A DNA stretch of 54,134 bases from Pirellulales bacterium (GCA_036499395.1 DASYDW010000083.1:1-54134), one strand, 5' to 3'. Counted from the stretch's first letter, positions 26,413-36,027 are shown. Program-made: numbers and translations. Notes: a model not told the origin generated them from the letters alone.

Positions 26413-26724
26413 CGGTGCCGTGGGGCCGTGCGCTTCGCAGCGAGCGAGTGCGCAGGCCCCCGGAAGCCGCAACGAATGGCAGGTTTTCTGCAACGAACGG
26501 CCTCGGTGGCTCCGACCATCGGCCATAGAATTGTGCCGCGATTTCTATGAGCGATTGGACCACCTCCCACGTGTAACCGACCTGGGGGTAAGTGGAGAAA
26601 CGAGCGGGGGCCGGTTATAGAAATTCGAACCCACGACGCGAACAGCTCCGGTCAGAATGCGAGCCCGGCGTGCGAGCGGCGGAGACGTACTTGGAGCGGT
26701 GTCATTTCTATATGGTCATGATTC
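26413..26724. other. 312-bp intergenic region
   Basis: No gene was recognised. It contains TTCGAACCC (near 26625), a string common in tRNA T-arms, but the flanking bases do not form a T-stem. No CTACGATT pair is present. Confidence 0.45.
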
Positions 26725-27411
26725 ATGAATCCTGATGTAGTCCGTGTTTCACGACGCACCTGGGCTCTCGCGCTCGCCGCTGCAGCCGCCGGCGCGCTTT
26801 TCGCTCCCTTCCTGTTAGCCGCTTCCGATTCAGCGGTCATTTCGTTGGTACGCCTGATGATTTACCTGGCGCTAAGTACAGGGTTGGTATCGGCACTGGC
26901 CGCCCACTTTGGCTTGCGCTGGGCGGACCGGGCATCTTTACCGATGCCACTGCTGCGCTCTTGGGAATACCGACTGCCGGCGCCATGGCGCGCGTATGGC
27001 CGTGTCACAGGACTATCGATCGGCGTAGGTAGCTTCGTCGGAGCGGCTAGCGTCGCAGTGGGACATCTGGTGGGCCTGCCGGCAAATCCGGGTGGTCTGC
27101 TGGTTCGTATAGCAACGATCCCGTTTGGCGGCATTGTGACCGAGGTGATCGTTCACCTGTTCCTGATGAGCGGGTTGGTTCTCGCTTTTCGCCGGCGCAC
27201 TATTCCTGCCGTGCTTGTCAGTGCTCTCGTGTTCGTCATGCTCTTTCACGGCGGATCGCCGGATGGGGTAACTCCAGCAGTGCAATACACCGCACTGGCA
27301 TTGAATTCGGCGATCGCGATTCTCACCGGCATCATGTATTCCTCGCTGGGCTTCGAGGCCGCCGTCTTGACTCATGCGAGTGCACACGCAGTCGCCTTGG
27401 GATTGAATTGA
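26725..27411 (+). CDS. Multi-pass membrane protein, CPBP (CAAX protease)-like with altered motif
   Basis: 228 residues with about six hydrophobic segments. The region GGIVTEVIVHLFLMSGL sits where CPBP-type intramembrane proteases have the EExxxR motif, and the C-terminal GFEAAVLTHASAHAVAL resembles their last His motif. The usual Glu-Glu pair is reduced to Thr-Glu and the Arg is missing, so protease activity is doubtful. The function is unknown. Confidence 0.6.
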   Translation: MNPDVVRVSRRTWALALAAAAAGALFAPFLLAASDSAVISLVRLMIYLALSTGLVSALAAHFGLRWADRASLPMPLLRSWEYRLPAPWRAYGRVTGLSIGVGSFVGAASVAVGHLVGLPANPGGLLVRIATIPFGGIVTEVIVHLFLMSGLVLAFRRRTIPAVLVSALVFVMLFHGGSPDGVTPAVQYTALALNSAIAILTGIMYSSLGFEAAVLTHASAHAVALGLN

Positions 27412-27653
27412 GGTTTCACTTTGGTTTCGGCGGAACCTGCTCGCGCAGGATCGGCGAGAAAAGAGGGGGCTTTGAGAGGTGAGTTTGCGAAACCCGCGAG
27501 CATCTTAGGGAGAACAACGCTCGTCAAAACGTACTCCCGACCCTGGTAATCGGCTTAGGCAGAAGGGAGCGCGAGGAATGCCGCGGTTATCACGAATCCC
27601 CTCATTCCTGTCCCATGATTAGAATTACCAGTCCCGAGCCGGCCCTGACTACC

Positions 27654-28484
27654 TTAGGCAATCTCATCGGAACCGATTCGCAGCCGACTCTCGATCACGG
27701 TCACGCCGGCGCCGCTCAAGATAACCCGGTCGCCGCGCAAGTGCGTCTGAATCTCGGCACCGCGACCCGGATAGGCTTGGAAGAATCGGAGAGTTTCACG
27801 CCCCAGTTTTTCTGAAAACAGAGGTGCAATGAGACAGTGTGCAGATCCGGTTGCGGGGTCTTCCGGCACACCCACACTCGGCGCAAAGAAGCGGCTGACC
27901 ACATCGAATCCCGCACCGGGATCCGCCAAGGATGCCACGACCAAATCCCCGCGCCCTCCGGTAGCTGCCGCACATAATTTCTCAACTGCCACCAAGTCCG
28001 GGCGCAGCGCGCGCACGTTATGCTCATCAGACAAAATAGTAATGAGGTAACTGCCAACCCAAACCTCAATCGGCTCCACGCCGATCGCGTCCGCTAAATC
28101 CATCGGCGCTGTGACGCGTCGCGCTCGTTCCGCAGGAAAATCCATACGATATAACGCGTTTTGCCTTTCGACGGTCAGCACACCCGAGAGCGTGTCGAAG
28201 ACTAACTGGCCGCCCCGCAAGTCCAGTTCCGTGAAAAGAACATGCGCGGCAGCCAGGGTTGCATGCCCGCAAAGCCGTACTTCGCTGGTCGGCGTCATCC
28301 AGCGCAATCCAAATCGAAAAGGATCTCCCGACTTCAACAGAAAGGCGGTTTCGGATTGATGGTTTTCGGCCGCCAGAGCCTGCATCCACGGATCGCTCGG
28401 CCAACGATCGAATGGCTGTACGACGCATGCCGGATTGCCTTTAAAAGGGGCGCTGGCAAAGGCATCTACAGTCCACTGGTACAT
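27654..28484 (-). CDS. PhzF family isomerase
   Basis: 276 residues, the usual family length. The N-terminal half has FKGNPACVV and the catalytic Glu in NHQSETAFL, then [13 protein letters not shown]. The C-terminal half has [19 protein letters not shown]. PhzF-type enzymes are two-domain isomerases of the diaminopimelate epimerase fold; most members outside phenazine clusters have unknown substrates. No other phenazine gene is present. It lies 22 bases downstream of a YbaK-family gene. A truncated second phzF-like gene lies at 32.6 kb. Confidence 0.9.
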   Translation of the reverse strand: MYQWTVDAFASAPFKGNPACVVQPFDRWPSDPWMQALAAENHQSETAFLLKSGDPFRFGLRWMTPTSEVRLCGHATLAAAHVLFTELDLRGGQLVFDTLSGVLTVERQNALYRMDFPAERARRVTAPMDLADAIGVEPIEVWVGSYLITILSDEHNVRALRPDLVAVEKLCAAATGGRGDLVVASLADPGAGFDVVSRFFAPSVGVPEDPATGSAHCLIAPLFSEKLGRETLRFFQAYPGRGAEIQTHLRGDRVILSGAGVTVIESRLRIGSDEIA

Positions 28485-28506
28485 GAAGTGACTCGCGTAT
28501 TTGCCG

Positions 28507-29001
28507 CTATCGAAGCGGGTTTGAAATGGACTCGAAGCGCGGATTTGCCAAGCGAACGTAGTCTTCCATCTTCAATCCGATGGAGCGATCAAGCCGAGCC
28601 GCGTTGAAAAAGATTTCGTCGTGCTGCTTGAGACCAGGATCCGCGATCAACTCCAATCTGGAGTCCATGGCAAACGGCAAAATTGTGCCCACAACCGAGG
28701 CCGCCAATTCCTCGGCACGGTCAGGCGGGGCAAATCCGGCGTAGGTTCCTCCTTTGAGGGACTTTACGGCATTCAAATCGACGCGCGCGTCGCCCGGAAC
28801 GACGGCGAGCACGAATTTGGTCACCTTTTTGCCGAACTTGACCATCACAATGATGCATTTTGCGGCTTGCGCAACTGGATGGCCTCGCATTGGGCTTACG
28901 AGCTCCGTGCGACCCTCCGGCGGGTGATCAATGAGTCGGTAACGCGCCCGATTGGTATCGAGCAACTCAATCAGGCGCGCGTATGTGGCATTGTTCGTCA
29001 C
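28507..29001 (-). CDS. YbaK/EbsC family protein (aminoacyl-tRNA deacylase-like)
   Basis: 164 residues with a YbaK/EbsC domain: [24 protein letters not shown], a conserved Lys in KSLKGG, and [10 protein letters not shown]. Such proteins hydrolyse mischarged tRNAs (for example Cys- or Ala-tRNA-Pro) or related thioesters and esters. A second, distinct member is at 33.3 kb. It is probably co-transcribed with the phzF gene. Confidence 0.85.
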   Translation of the reverse strand: MTNNATYARLIELLDTNRARYRLIDHPPEGRTELVSPMRGHPVAQAAKCIIVMVKFGKKVTKFVLAVVPGDARVDLNAVKSLKGGTYAGFAPPDRAEELAASVVGTILPFAMDSRLELIADPGLKQHDEIFFNAARLDRSIGLKMEDYVRLANPRFESISNPLR

Positions 29002-29368
29002 GGCCCAACCAAAGTTTTGCGCTGCACGGACGCACCCTGTGGGGATCCAGCGACCGAGACTTCGCGACGCGCGACTTCGTTCGTGCCAGGGATTGTCCGG
29101 GGTGCCATTCCGCCTCCTCTCATTTCACGCGGGGTGTTTCTCTGACCCTGTATCGCACGTCGGTAATCAAGTCTACTGTACATCGTTACTTCGCCAAGTG
29201 CCAATATACTGGCGTCCCTGCATCGTGCGTCGAGTCCTGCGCCGGCGAAAATCCTGCAAGTGAGTGCCTGCAACCGCCTCGTGGAGATTGAGCCGCGTTT
29301 GGCGAGTGCACCGGGGGTCGAGCGCCTGACAGGGCCGTGGCATCGACTCCTTGCTAAAGCGCTTGTAC
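29002..29368. other. 367-bp intergenic region
   Basis: It lies between the YbaK gene start and the reconstructed end of the cupin gene. It contains the probable YbaK promoter. A long frame here is the out-of-frame continuation of the frameshifted cupin gene, not a real protein. Confidence 0.5.
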
Positions 29369-29762
29369 TCAGTCGCCGGTCGGTACAATTCCGGCGTTCT
29401 CGACCATTAGGATGACGCATCGCTGGGGCGCGTGGGTGCGATGAAAGACTGCCTTCGGCACAACAACCCCCCCCCCGAGCTCTTAAAGCAAGCGAGCGCT
29501 CCTCGAGGTCCACATAGAATTCGCCTTCCAGACAGAAGAACTCGTCGTTCTTGTCGTGCTTATGCCAGTGATACTCGCCTTGCATCACGCCGAGCCGTAC
29601 CACCGATGTATTCACCTGGCAAAGGGTCTGGTTGAACCATTGATCCTTGACCGTGCTGACTAGAGTGGGGACATCGACCTTTGCAAGGTGGGGAAACAAA
29701 ACATTGAGATGGGTGGCGTACGGATGGACAATCGCGTCGGGCGGTTTCTCCTCCGAAGTCAT
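29369..29762 (-). pseudogene. Cupin-domain protein frameshifted in a G10/C10 tract
   Basis: The N-terminal 90 residues show a cupin: VVRLGVMQGEYHWHKHDKND with metal-ligand His residues, then EFFCLEGEFYVDLEE. The frame then enters ten consecutive C bases (plus strand, about 29467-29476) and is lost. With nine, the frame continues as GGGVVVPKAVFHRTHAP and ILMVENAGIVPTGD and stops at 29369, a normal single-domain cupin of about 130 residues. The tract could be phase-variable or a sequencing miscount. It is divergent from the ArsR-type gene. Confidence 0.75.
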
Positions 29763-29890
29763 GTTGTCTCCGATTCTGAGACGCCGGCACCGGAGGGCGA
29801 TAGGGCAACTCTTTCACCCGCACGACATCGATAGATTTTCGTCAGTTGTTTTATCATAGTCCCTGGGTCCTGCTCAGTGGCCAATTTATG

Positions 29891-29909
29891 TAAGTATACT
29901 TAGCTAAGT
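29891..29909. promoter_or_regulatory. Overlapping palindromes, likely ArsR-type operator
   Basis: TAAGTATACTTA (29891-29902) and ACTTAGCTAAGT (29898-29909) are both perfect 12-base palindromes sharing ACTTA. They lie 15 bases before the ArsR-type start. They are between the divergent cupin and ArsR-type genes, as expected for autoregulation. Confidence 0.55.
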
Positions 29910-29924
29910 GACGAAGTACCAATT

Positions 29925-30224
29925 ATGAACCCCAAAGTTGCTCGAGCCCTTTCCAGTGAAAAGCGAGTTCTTATCCTGCGATGGCTCAAGGATCCCGTTA
30001 AACATTTTCGACCTCAAAAAGATGGTGATCTGGTCGATGATGGGGTGTGCGGCATCCGGATTGCCGAAAAACTTGAAGTGACCCAGCCGACTGCGAGCGA
30101 ACACTTGCGGATCTTATCGGATGCCGGGCTGCTGAAATCCAAGAAGATAAAGCAATGGATTTTCTACCGGAGGGATACCGAAGGTATTCGGCGTGCGCGC
30201 CGTTCACTGACCGAGGTTCTGTAG
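29925..30224 (+). CDS. ArsR/SmtB-type winged-helix transcriptional regulator
   Basis: 99 residues. The winged helix shows VARALSSEKRVLILRWL, IAEKLEVTQPTASEHLRILSDAGLL and KIKQWIFYRRD. No Cys-pair metal site of the classic ArsR type (CVC in helix 3) is seen. One Cys (GVCGI) lies just before the recognition region, so the inducer may not be arsenic. It is divergent from the cupin gene, with overlapping palindromes in between. Confidence 0.88.
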   Translation: MNPKVARALSSEKRVLILRWLKDPVKHFRPQKDGDLVDDGVCGIRIAEKLEVTQPTASEHLRILSDAGLLKSKKIKQWIFYRRDTEGIRRARRSLTEVL

Positions 30225-30676
30225 TCGCGTGGTCTGGCTTAAGCAGCGTACGATCCGAGGCAGGCCGAACGAAAGGTGAAACGTCCGACACATCAATGGC
30301 TTGCCCAAAGGACATCGCTGCCGCTGCACAGATTCGGGGTCTCCGTACCGGGAAAATCGACAGCAAAAACGCGGGGACCCCATGACCAGACGCCGGTTCC
30401 TGAAACCAAACAAAATACAGACGATTGCTCTCGACAAAAACATTGCTTGTCAGTCGACAACTTGCCAAGGGCAGTCGGTTGTTACTGGTCCTGGATGTGA
30501 ACCGAGGGCCATTTGCACAAGTGAACTATGGTACTGGCAAAGATGTGAGCAGGGAGCCTCGCGGACGCGAAGGTTCCATGCAGATTACGTGTCTTGGCGG
30601 CAGCTATATTTGCGTCCCGGTTTCCGAAAGTATGCGGAAGACGCAGCGGACTCTCGCGCGCTGGCACCGAACGATG
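30225..30676. other. 452-bp region without a recognised gene
   Basis: Several overlapping open frames of 60-160 codons exist on both strands, none with a recognisable domain or consistent composition. It may hold decayed sequence belonging to the truncated amidohydrolase next to it. Confidence 0.45.
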
Positions 30677-31309
30677 TCACGCCTCGATCTGCCCAAAATG
30701 CCACGTTTGCCGTGCATCTTCAGGCCCGGTCAGTTCCTGCATCTGGAGAATCGCCGTGTTCGGGCCATCCAGATACGGTCCCGTGACATCGATGTGCGGG
30801 CCGGGATAAATGCCTTTTTCAATGGCTTGTCTGAGCCGCAGGTCCGTATTAGGTTCGACGCTTCCCGTAGTACGCATGGTCGTCACACCGTTCGCAAGAG
30901 ATAGGCGAGGCGCAGAGAAGGGCATGTGCAGAAATTGGTTCGGCCTCTCGAAGCTGGCATCGGAAGCGAGATTTGGCCGCGCCAGATAGAACATCGTGCT
31001 ATGCATGCCGACAATACCCGGCATGACGGAATAGCCGCGCAAATTGAAGATCGTGACGCCATCAACGGCGGCTTCGTCTGTGCCGGTTGATATTGAAATA
31101 ATTTTCCCGTCTGCGATAACAATATTCTTGTCTGCACTGGGCGCGGCGCCCGTACCGTCGATGATTTGAATATGTTCAAGAATCACCTTGGGTGTCTGCA
31201 CGCGCAAATATTTACGTACCTGAGGACCCAGCACCTCGACTCGCTGTGCATCCACAACCTCGGAGAACATCAAAGCCACGAGGCAGAACACAATTCGGCA
31301 TGTCGGCAT
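30677..31309 (-). pseudogene. N-terminal half of an exported amidohydrolase
   Basis: 210 residues, less than half the family length. A signal peptide (IVFCLVALMFSEVVDA) leads to the amidohydrolase N-terminus: ILEHIQIIDGTG, VIADGKIISI and GYSVMPGIVGMHSTMF. Ordinary members have a metal-binding HxH after PG(L/I)(I/V)D; here GMHST has lost the second His and the Asp. The frame ends after LTGPEDAR, before the remaining metal ligands. It is inactive in all likelihood. A C-terminal piece of another member is at 40.2 kb. Confidence 0.75.
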
Positions 31310-31347
31310 GCTTGTCTATCCTTAAAGCGACGGCTTATCTACGCCAA

Positions 31348-32310
31348 CTAGGGGAGCGTTCGTGCCAGGCGAAAGCCCATAATTGCGTCGCGAAAATCGG
31401 GGGGATTTCTCTCGCGCGTGGCCGAGCGCAGAAGCCACGCGGGATATAACCACGAACTGCCGCGATCGACGCGCATGCAATTAGCCGGCGTTTCATTGGC
31501 ACTGCCGTTGGCGCTTGCGTTGGCGTAGGTATCGGCGTAGCAGTCCTCGGTCCATTGCCAGACATTCCCGACCATGTCGTGGAGTCCGAACGCGTTGGCG
31601 GGCTTCAAACCCACGGGCTGAGTTTTAGCGCCTGCATTGCCCTTGTACCAGGCATGATCCGAGGCTCCGGTGTCCTCATTGCCCCACCAGAAGCGTGTGC
31701 TGGTTCCCGCTCGGGCGGCGTATTCCCATTCCGACTCGCTGGGCAGCCTATATGGGCCGTCGCCTTTCATTGAGCTGGACCGAGCCACTTTGCCGTTCAG
31801 CCACGCAATAAACGCGTGGGCGTCCTGCCAACTTACGCACACAACCGGGTCCCGGTCGCTCTGCTCGAAGCCTGGACTTCGCCAACTGAGGCCTGGCTGC
31901 TTATCCCATTTGTAGCTGTCTACACCGCATCCATCACCCGCGGGATAGGCGGTGTCGCGAACGAATGCCGCATATTCGCCTCGGGTTACCTGGTACTTGC
32001 CCAAGGCAAACGATCGTAGAGATACGGTATGTTGCGGGGATTCATCAGAAACCGATTCCAGCGAGGCGCCGTGGTTTGCGGCCCAGGATTTATCCTTCAT
32101 CGTGGAACCCATCGTGAATGAACCCGCCGGGAGCACCACCATCTCTGGGCAACTCGAGCAGTCGCGAAACAGCGCGCCGGTGGGGCGCGGCGGGGTAGCG
32201 GGCGACTGCGCCTTCACTGTGGCAGTTAGCCAAATGCCGAGCAAGGTCAGTGTTGCCAGCACTTCCGGAACCCGAGCCGCTAGCACTAAGCCAGGCAATG
32301 ATTTGGTCAA
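31348..32310 (-). CDS. Exported SUMF1/formylglycine-generating-fold protein
   Basis: 320 residues. The signal peptide is followed by FRDCSSCPEMVVLPAGSF and TMGST, VSLRSFALGKYQVTRGEYAAF, VCVSWQDAHAFIAWLN, YRLPSESEWEYAARAG and GNVWQWTEDC, ending GFRLARTL. This is the FGE-sulfatase fold. True formylglycine-generating enzymes have two active-site Cys residues near the C-terminal RGGSW region; here it reads RVDRGSSWLYPAW with one Cys just before, so oxidase activity is unlikely. It may bind ligands or assist another exported enzyme. A paralogue is at 41.5 kb. Confidence 0.85.
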   Translation of the reverse strand: MTKSLPGLVLAARVPEVLATLTLLGIWLTATVKAQSPATPPRPTGALFRDCSSCPEMVVLPAGSFTMGSTMKDKSWAANHGASLESVSDESPQHTVSLRSFALGKYQVTRGEYAAFVRDTAYPAGDGCGVDSYKWDKQPGLSWRSPGFEQSDRDPVVCVSWQDAHAFIAWLNGKVARSSSMKGDGPYRLPSESEWEYAARAGTSTRFWWGNEDTGASDHAWYKGNAGAKTQPVGLKPANAFGLHDMVGNVWQWTEDCYADTYANASANGSANETPANCMRVDRGSSWLYPAWLLRSATRERNPPDFRDAIMGFRLARTLP

Positions 32311-32551
32311 TTCATACTCCTGTTTGCCCAGCCGGGGTCTCAGGTTTCCAAACCGACACCCTCAAGCATTCGCGCTGCAGATTATATCTCCGACATCCAA
32401 CGTCGATGCTACTACAGACGCCGGGGCAACAGCAAACAAGCGTCGTGAACCTGTTTCGAGGAACCGCCGTGCCGGCGTGGCCTGTTTCGCACGGTCTAGA
32501 AAGCAAATGATGCGCTTCGCCTATGTGCGGATGAGGAGGGTGACTGATCCC

Positions 32552-32698
32552 AAGCGTCGTCTCGCCGAAATTGAGTTCGCGGGCAATCTTCTGCATACCC
32601 TCGGTCGAAATGCCGGCCGCGTCAGGCAGAACTGCGAGCTGATTGCCGCCGAACGGCGTCGCACCGAAAACATCGACGATGTGAAATGTGTACTTCAT
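32552..32698 (-). pseudogene. N-terminal fragment of a second phzF-like gene
   Basis: The first 49 residues are PhzF-like (FHIVDVFGATPFGGNQLAVL and ELNFGETTL, including the catalytic-Glu region). The following frame to 32312 is unrecognisable except for a possible trace of the GH motif (ETGHAGTA). The gene is decayed. It lies 24 bases downstream of ridA. Confidence 0.75.
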
Positions 32699-32722
32699 AA
32701 GATCAACCTTCGTTCGGTCCCC

Positions 32723-33103
32723 TCAAGCCTTGACCACGAGGTCGATCTCAACGCAGGCCCCTAGCGGCAGCGCGGCCACCGCGATCGTCGTGCGGGCGGG
32801 AAAGGGCAGGCTGAAATACCTTGCGTAGACGCCATTCATCGCGACGAAGTCACTCATACTCGTGAGATAGACTCCGGCGCGCGCAACGTGATCGAAACTC
32901 CTGTCGGCGGCCTCGAGAACCGCCGCGAGGTTGCGGAATATGCGCTCTGTCTCGGCCACAATACCCCCCTCGACCACCTTGCCAGTGGCCGGGTCTTGGC
33001 CGACCTGACCGCTGAAGTAAATGAAACCACCGACTTCGATCGCCTGGGAAAACGGGCCAACGGGCGGCGCGAGTTCAGGCGAGGTAATTGAAGTCTTGTT
33101 CAA
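32723..33103 (-). CDS. RidA family deaminase
   Basis: 126 residues, the standard cytosolic RidA length. PVGPFSQAIEVGGFIYFSGQ at the start, AETERIFRNLAAVLEAA, and a C-terminal ARTTIAVAALPLGACVEIDL with the family's conserved Arg. It hydrolyses reactive imine/enamine intermediates from PLP enzymes. No signal peptide is present, unlike the copy at 1.6 kb. Confidence 0.92.
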   Translation of the reverse strand: MNKTSITSPELAPPVGPFSQAIEVGGFIYFSGQVGQDPATGKVVEGGIVAETERIFRNLAAVLEAADRSFDHVARAGVYLTSMSDFVAMNGVYARYFSLPFPARTTIAVAALPLGACVEIDLVVKA

Positions 33104-33327
33104 GAAAAACTCCTGTGGGCATCGATTGGATGGTCAGGACGGCGCAGCTTACGGTTACGCTCCTTTTGCAATGCCTTGCGGGCGTTTGCAGCGTTCTTGA
33201 GCGCAAAGCGTTGATTGAACGTAATGCCCACCGTCCTAGGATGCACACTCCGGCCTTAACCCTATTTCCCAGCACTCGCCAGCCCGCGAAGCCATTGGAG
33301 CGCAAGCCGCGTACGTTCAAGAATCGC

Positions 33328-33774
33328 CTATATTTCTTTGCAGACATCGACCCACCTAGCGCCCGTGAGCTGAGCTAAGCGAGCAGGCGGGACTCGAATG
33401 GCTGCGTGGGTCGAGCCACCCGCGGTCACGACCTCAGCGAAACGCTTTAGCTGAATGTCGAAGAAAACAGGCATAGACATAGCAAGGAAGAGCGGAGTAA
33501 TTGCGCCCACAGGGTGACCGGTAATCTCAGAGGCCTCAGAGCCCGGCATCATGTGACCTTTGCCGCCAAGCTGCTCCTTGACTTTGCGGTTGTCGAGCCG
33601 CGAATCGCCGCAGGTCACGACGATCACCGCCTCATCACCGACGCGCAACGTCAGCGTCTTGGCGACTTGGGCGGGCAGGACTTTCCATTCGCGCGAGATG
33701 TAAGCGGTCGTATGCGCCTCGGTCAGATCGACAACCTCGAGCTCCGGAGCGTGCGTGGCCAGATATTTGCGCAT
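33328..33774 (-). CDS. YbaK/EbsC family protein
   Basis: 148 residues from an ATG with GGAAG upstream. The fold shows EAHTTAYISREWKVLPAQVAKTLTLRV, VTCGDSRLDNRKVKEQL and GAITPLFLAMSMPVFFD. It is a prolyl-tRNA-editing-type domain that differs in sequence from the copy at 28.5 kb. It is followed on the minus strand by a 224-bp gap and then the RidA gene. Confidence 0.85.
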   Translation of the reverse strand: MRKYLATHAPELEVVDLTEAHTTAYISREWKVLPAQVAKTLTLRVGDEAVIVVTCGDSRLDNRKVKEQLGGKGHMMPGSEASEITGHPVGAITPLFLAMSMPVFFDIQLKRFAEVVTAGGSTHAAIRVPPARLAQLTGARWVDVCKEI

Positions 33775-33813
33775 TGCTTCCGACGTTATGGCAATTCTCC
33801 TGACATCCTGTTG

Positions 33814-34629
33814 CTATCGGACAGCCACTGAATTGCGCAGACGTCCGACGCTTTCGATCTCGATCTCGACCAAGTCCCCGTAGGTCACCTGCTGCGTTTT
33901 TCCCGGAGTACCCGTAAAGATCACGTCGCCGGGCATCAGAGTTACAAATTGTGAAACATAGCTCAGCAGCTTGTCGGGAGAATAGACCAGCTCCCTTGTC
34001 GAGGAATCCTGCCGTAAGTCGCCATTGACCCAAGTGCGTAAGCGCAGGTTGGAATAGTCAAGGCCTGTGACGATCGCCGGGCCCATGGGACCAAAGGTAT
34101 CCGAGCCTTTGGCGCGGAACCATTGAAGATCGTTCAACAGCCACTCGCGGTCGACAAGGTCGTTGCAGATAGACACCCCGAAGACATAATTTTTGGCATC
34201 GCTCTCGCTAACGCGGGTTGCCCTTTTTCCCACCACGAGCGCCAACTCGCCCTCGAAATGGACGTTGCTTGCTCCTGGCGGAAAGACGATATTCGCGCCG
34301 TCGGCAATCAGACAGCTGGGGAATTTGGCGAAAATCACGGGCTTGGACATATCGAGCTGCTTGCCGTTGGGTGTCGTGAACCCGCCTTCGGCAGATTTCA
34401 CGAATGTCTGGTGGCTGGCGTAATTCAGGCCCACCGCGACCACCTTGGAGGGTTCGCAGGGGACCAGCAGACGCACCTGTTCAACGGGATACGTCGCCCC
34501 CGTCGGTGTCGGGTTCGAATAGATCGAGCCGGCGAGTTCCTCAATGAGATCGCCGTTCCAACGGCCGTAGGCCGCGCGAACACCGCTTTCAAATCGGACG
34601 TATTTCTGGCTTTGTATGTGCGCGCCCAC
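33814..34629 (-). CDS. Fumarylacetoacetate hydrolase family protein
   Basis: 271 residues. The FAH domain has VAVGLNYASHQTF, then IFAKFPSCLIADGANIVFP, VHFEGELALVVG (metal-binding Glu residues), YVFGVSICNDLVDREW and a late GDVIFTGTPG. The family cleaves or decarboxylates 2-oxo acids in aromatic or sugar acid catabolism. It leads a minus-strand run with YbaK, RidA, a phzF relic and a SUMF1-like gene. Confidence 0.9.
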   Translation of the reverse strand: MGAHIQSQKYVRFESGVRAAYGRWNGDLIEELAGSIYSNPTPTGATYPVEQVRLLVPCEPSKVVAVGLNYASHQTFVKSAEGGFTTPNGKQLDMSKPVIFAKFPSCLIADGANIVFPPGASNVHFEGELALVVGKRATRVSESDAKNYVFGVSICNDLVDREWLLNDLQWFRAKGSDTFGPMGPAIVTGLDYSNLRLRTWVNGDLRQDSSTRELVYSPDKLLSYVSQFVTLMPGDVIFTGTPGKTQQVTYGDLVEIEIESVGRLRNSVAVR

Positions 34630-34835
34630 CGGCCTCTCTTAGGTTTGCGCCGAAGCGCATCGGCGAGTCGCAAGGTTAGGGAGGGCCGCACGGCGGGTCT
34701 TGAATGGTTGTGCATGATGGCGATGCCGAGTGAATGCACAATCATTCAAGACGGGTTACGGCGTCTTTTCCTAGCCTTGCCGCCCTCGGTACGCGAAAGG
34801 GCCCCTCCACAACAATCCACAACGGATGAAATCTA

Positions 34836-35297
34836 ATGACCAAGACGATGATCTTCCGCCTTTGTCTCGCAGTATCTTCACTTTCGCTGACCGCGCGTGC
34901 CGCGGACCAGCCTCAGTACAGTGAGGGCGCGGTCACGAGCGTGACCTATCTACAAGTTCAATATGGCCATTTCGAAGAGTACGTCGACTGGCTGAATACC
35001 CTCTGGAAGCCCACCATGGAGGCTTCGAAGAAGGCTGGGCTGATCCTCGACTACAAGGTCTTTATGGCGGGTAAATTCGATCCGTTGCCGCCCATCCCCA
35101 AATCGCCCGATGGGCCCAATATCATGTTGTGGATCACGTATAAAAATATGGCGGCTTTGGATAAGAGCGTCGAGCTGGAAGCGGTGGCCACGAAGGTCAT
35201 CGGCAGCATCGAAGTTCAGAACAAGGCCCGAGTGGGCCGCAGTGAATACCGAAGACCTCTGGGTGGTGAGTTGATACGGGAGCTCATTTTAAAGTGA
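34836..35297 (+). CDS. Small exported protein of unknown family (paralogue at 46.5 kb)
   Basis: 153 residues with a signal peptide (IFRLCLAVSSLSLTARA). The mature part has YLQVQYGHFEEYVDWLNTLW, KPTMEASKKAGLILDYKVF, LWITYKNMAALD and ends ELIRELILK. The 46.5 kb paralogue shares most of these residues, and the tail of a third copy survives at 41201-41251. The small alternating pattern might be a dimeric ferredoxin-like fold, but this is a guess. It is followed 43 bases later by the RraA-like gene; the same two tails also occur together at 41.2 kb, so the pair is probably a unit. Confidence 0.8.
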   Translation: MTKTMIFRLCLAVSSLSLTARAADQPQYSEGAVTSVTYLQVQYGHFEEYVDWLNTLWKPTMEASKKAGLILDYKVFMAGKFDPLPPIPKSPDGPNIMLWITYKNMAALDKSVELEAVATKVIGSIEVQNKARVGRSEYRRPLGGELIRELILK

Positions 35298-35340
35298 GTC
35301 GAGAGTCAGAGTTCCTGTCGCATACCCTAGAGAGGCATCA

Positions 35341-36027
35341 GTGATGGCGCAGCGGGAGTCGGAGGAGCAGCTATTCGCTTGGATCCGGAAGGAACTGTCG
35401 ACTCCTCCCATCAGCGACGTGATGGAGCAGCTGGGGTTTCGTTACCCCATGCTGCCGCCGCATATCCGCCCGGTGTGCAGCGGTATGGTGCTGATCGGTC
35501 GTGCCATGCCGGTTCAGGATGAACCCCCGGTCGAGTATGGGGAGCCAGCGCGCTTCGATGCGCAGCCGTTTGGTTTGATGTTCGAATCCATCGAGGCGCT
35601 TCGTCCCAACGAGGTCTATATCGCCAGCGGCGGCCCAACGCACGCGGCAAGATTGGGGGACATGTTGGTGACGCGGGCGCAGAAGTTGGGTGCCGCGGGC
35701 GTGGTGATCGATGCGCATCTGCGCGATGGCAACGGCATCCTGGCTCTGAACCTTCCCGCCTTTGCTCACGGTTTTCACGCGTACGGATTGCAAGGGCGCC
35801 ACAATGTGGTGGACTTTCGCTGCTCGATCACCATCGGCAAGGTGCGGATCAGACCGGGCGATCTGATCTTCGGCGACGACGACGGCGTCTGTGTCATTCC
35901 CCACGAGGCCGAAGGAGAGATCCTCAACCGGGCCTTTGCCAAGGCTCAATTAGAATTGAGCGTCCGCAAAGACATAGAGTCCGGTCAAAGTGTTGTCGAT
36001 GCCTTCAAGAAACACCGGGTGATGTAA
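35341..36027 (+). CDS. RraA-like / HMG-type aldolase family protein
   Basis: 228 residues from GTG 35341 or ATG 35344, with AGAGAGG upstream. The RraA/MenG-like fold shows TPPISDVMEQLG, GDMLVTRAQKLGAAGVVIDAHLRD (the loop with the conserved Arg-Asp) and RPGDLIFGDDDGVCVIP. Members are oxaloacetate decarboxylases, 4-hydroxy-4-methyl-2-oxoglutarate aldolases, or RNase E inhibitors in enterics. The context favours a 2-oxo acid lyase. Its last 18 codons recur at 41297-41353. Confidence 0.88.
   Translation: MMAQRESEEQLFAWIRKELSTPPISDVMEQLGFRYPMLPPHIRPVCSGMVLIGRAMPVQDEPPVEYGEPARFDAQPFGLMFESIEALRPNEVYIASGGPTHAARLGDMLVTRAQKLGAAGVVIDAHLRDGNGILALNLPAFAHGFHAYGLQGRHNVVDFRCSITIGKVRIRPGDLIFGDDDGVCVIPHEAEGEILNRAFAKAQLELSVRKDIESGQSVVDAFKKHRVM

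Noticed and set aside
26610..26650. TTCGAACCC resembling a tRNA T-arm.
   Set aside because: The bases around it do not form the five-pair stem, and no acceptor or anticodon arms are visible.
27654..28484. Phenazine biosynthesis cluster based on the PhzF protein.
   Set aside because: No other phenazine gene is present; most PhzF-family proteins act elsewhere.
28998..29480. A long C-terminal extension of the cupin protein.
   Set aside because: It is the wrong frame after the C10 tract; the alternative frame gives the expected cupin end and a stop.
30225..30904. Open frames of up to 161 codons on the plus strand after the ArsR-type gene.
   Set aside because: They overlap each other, lack recognisable domains and partly run antisense to the amidohydrolase fragment.
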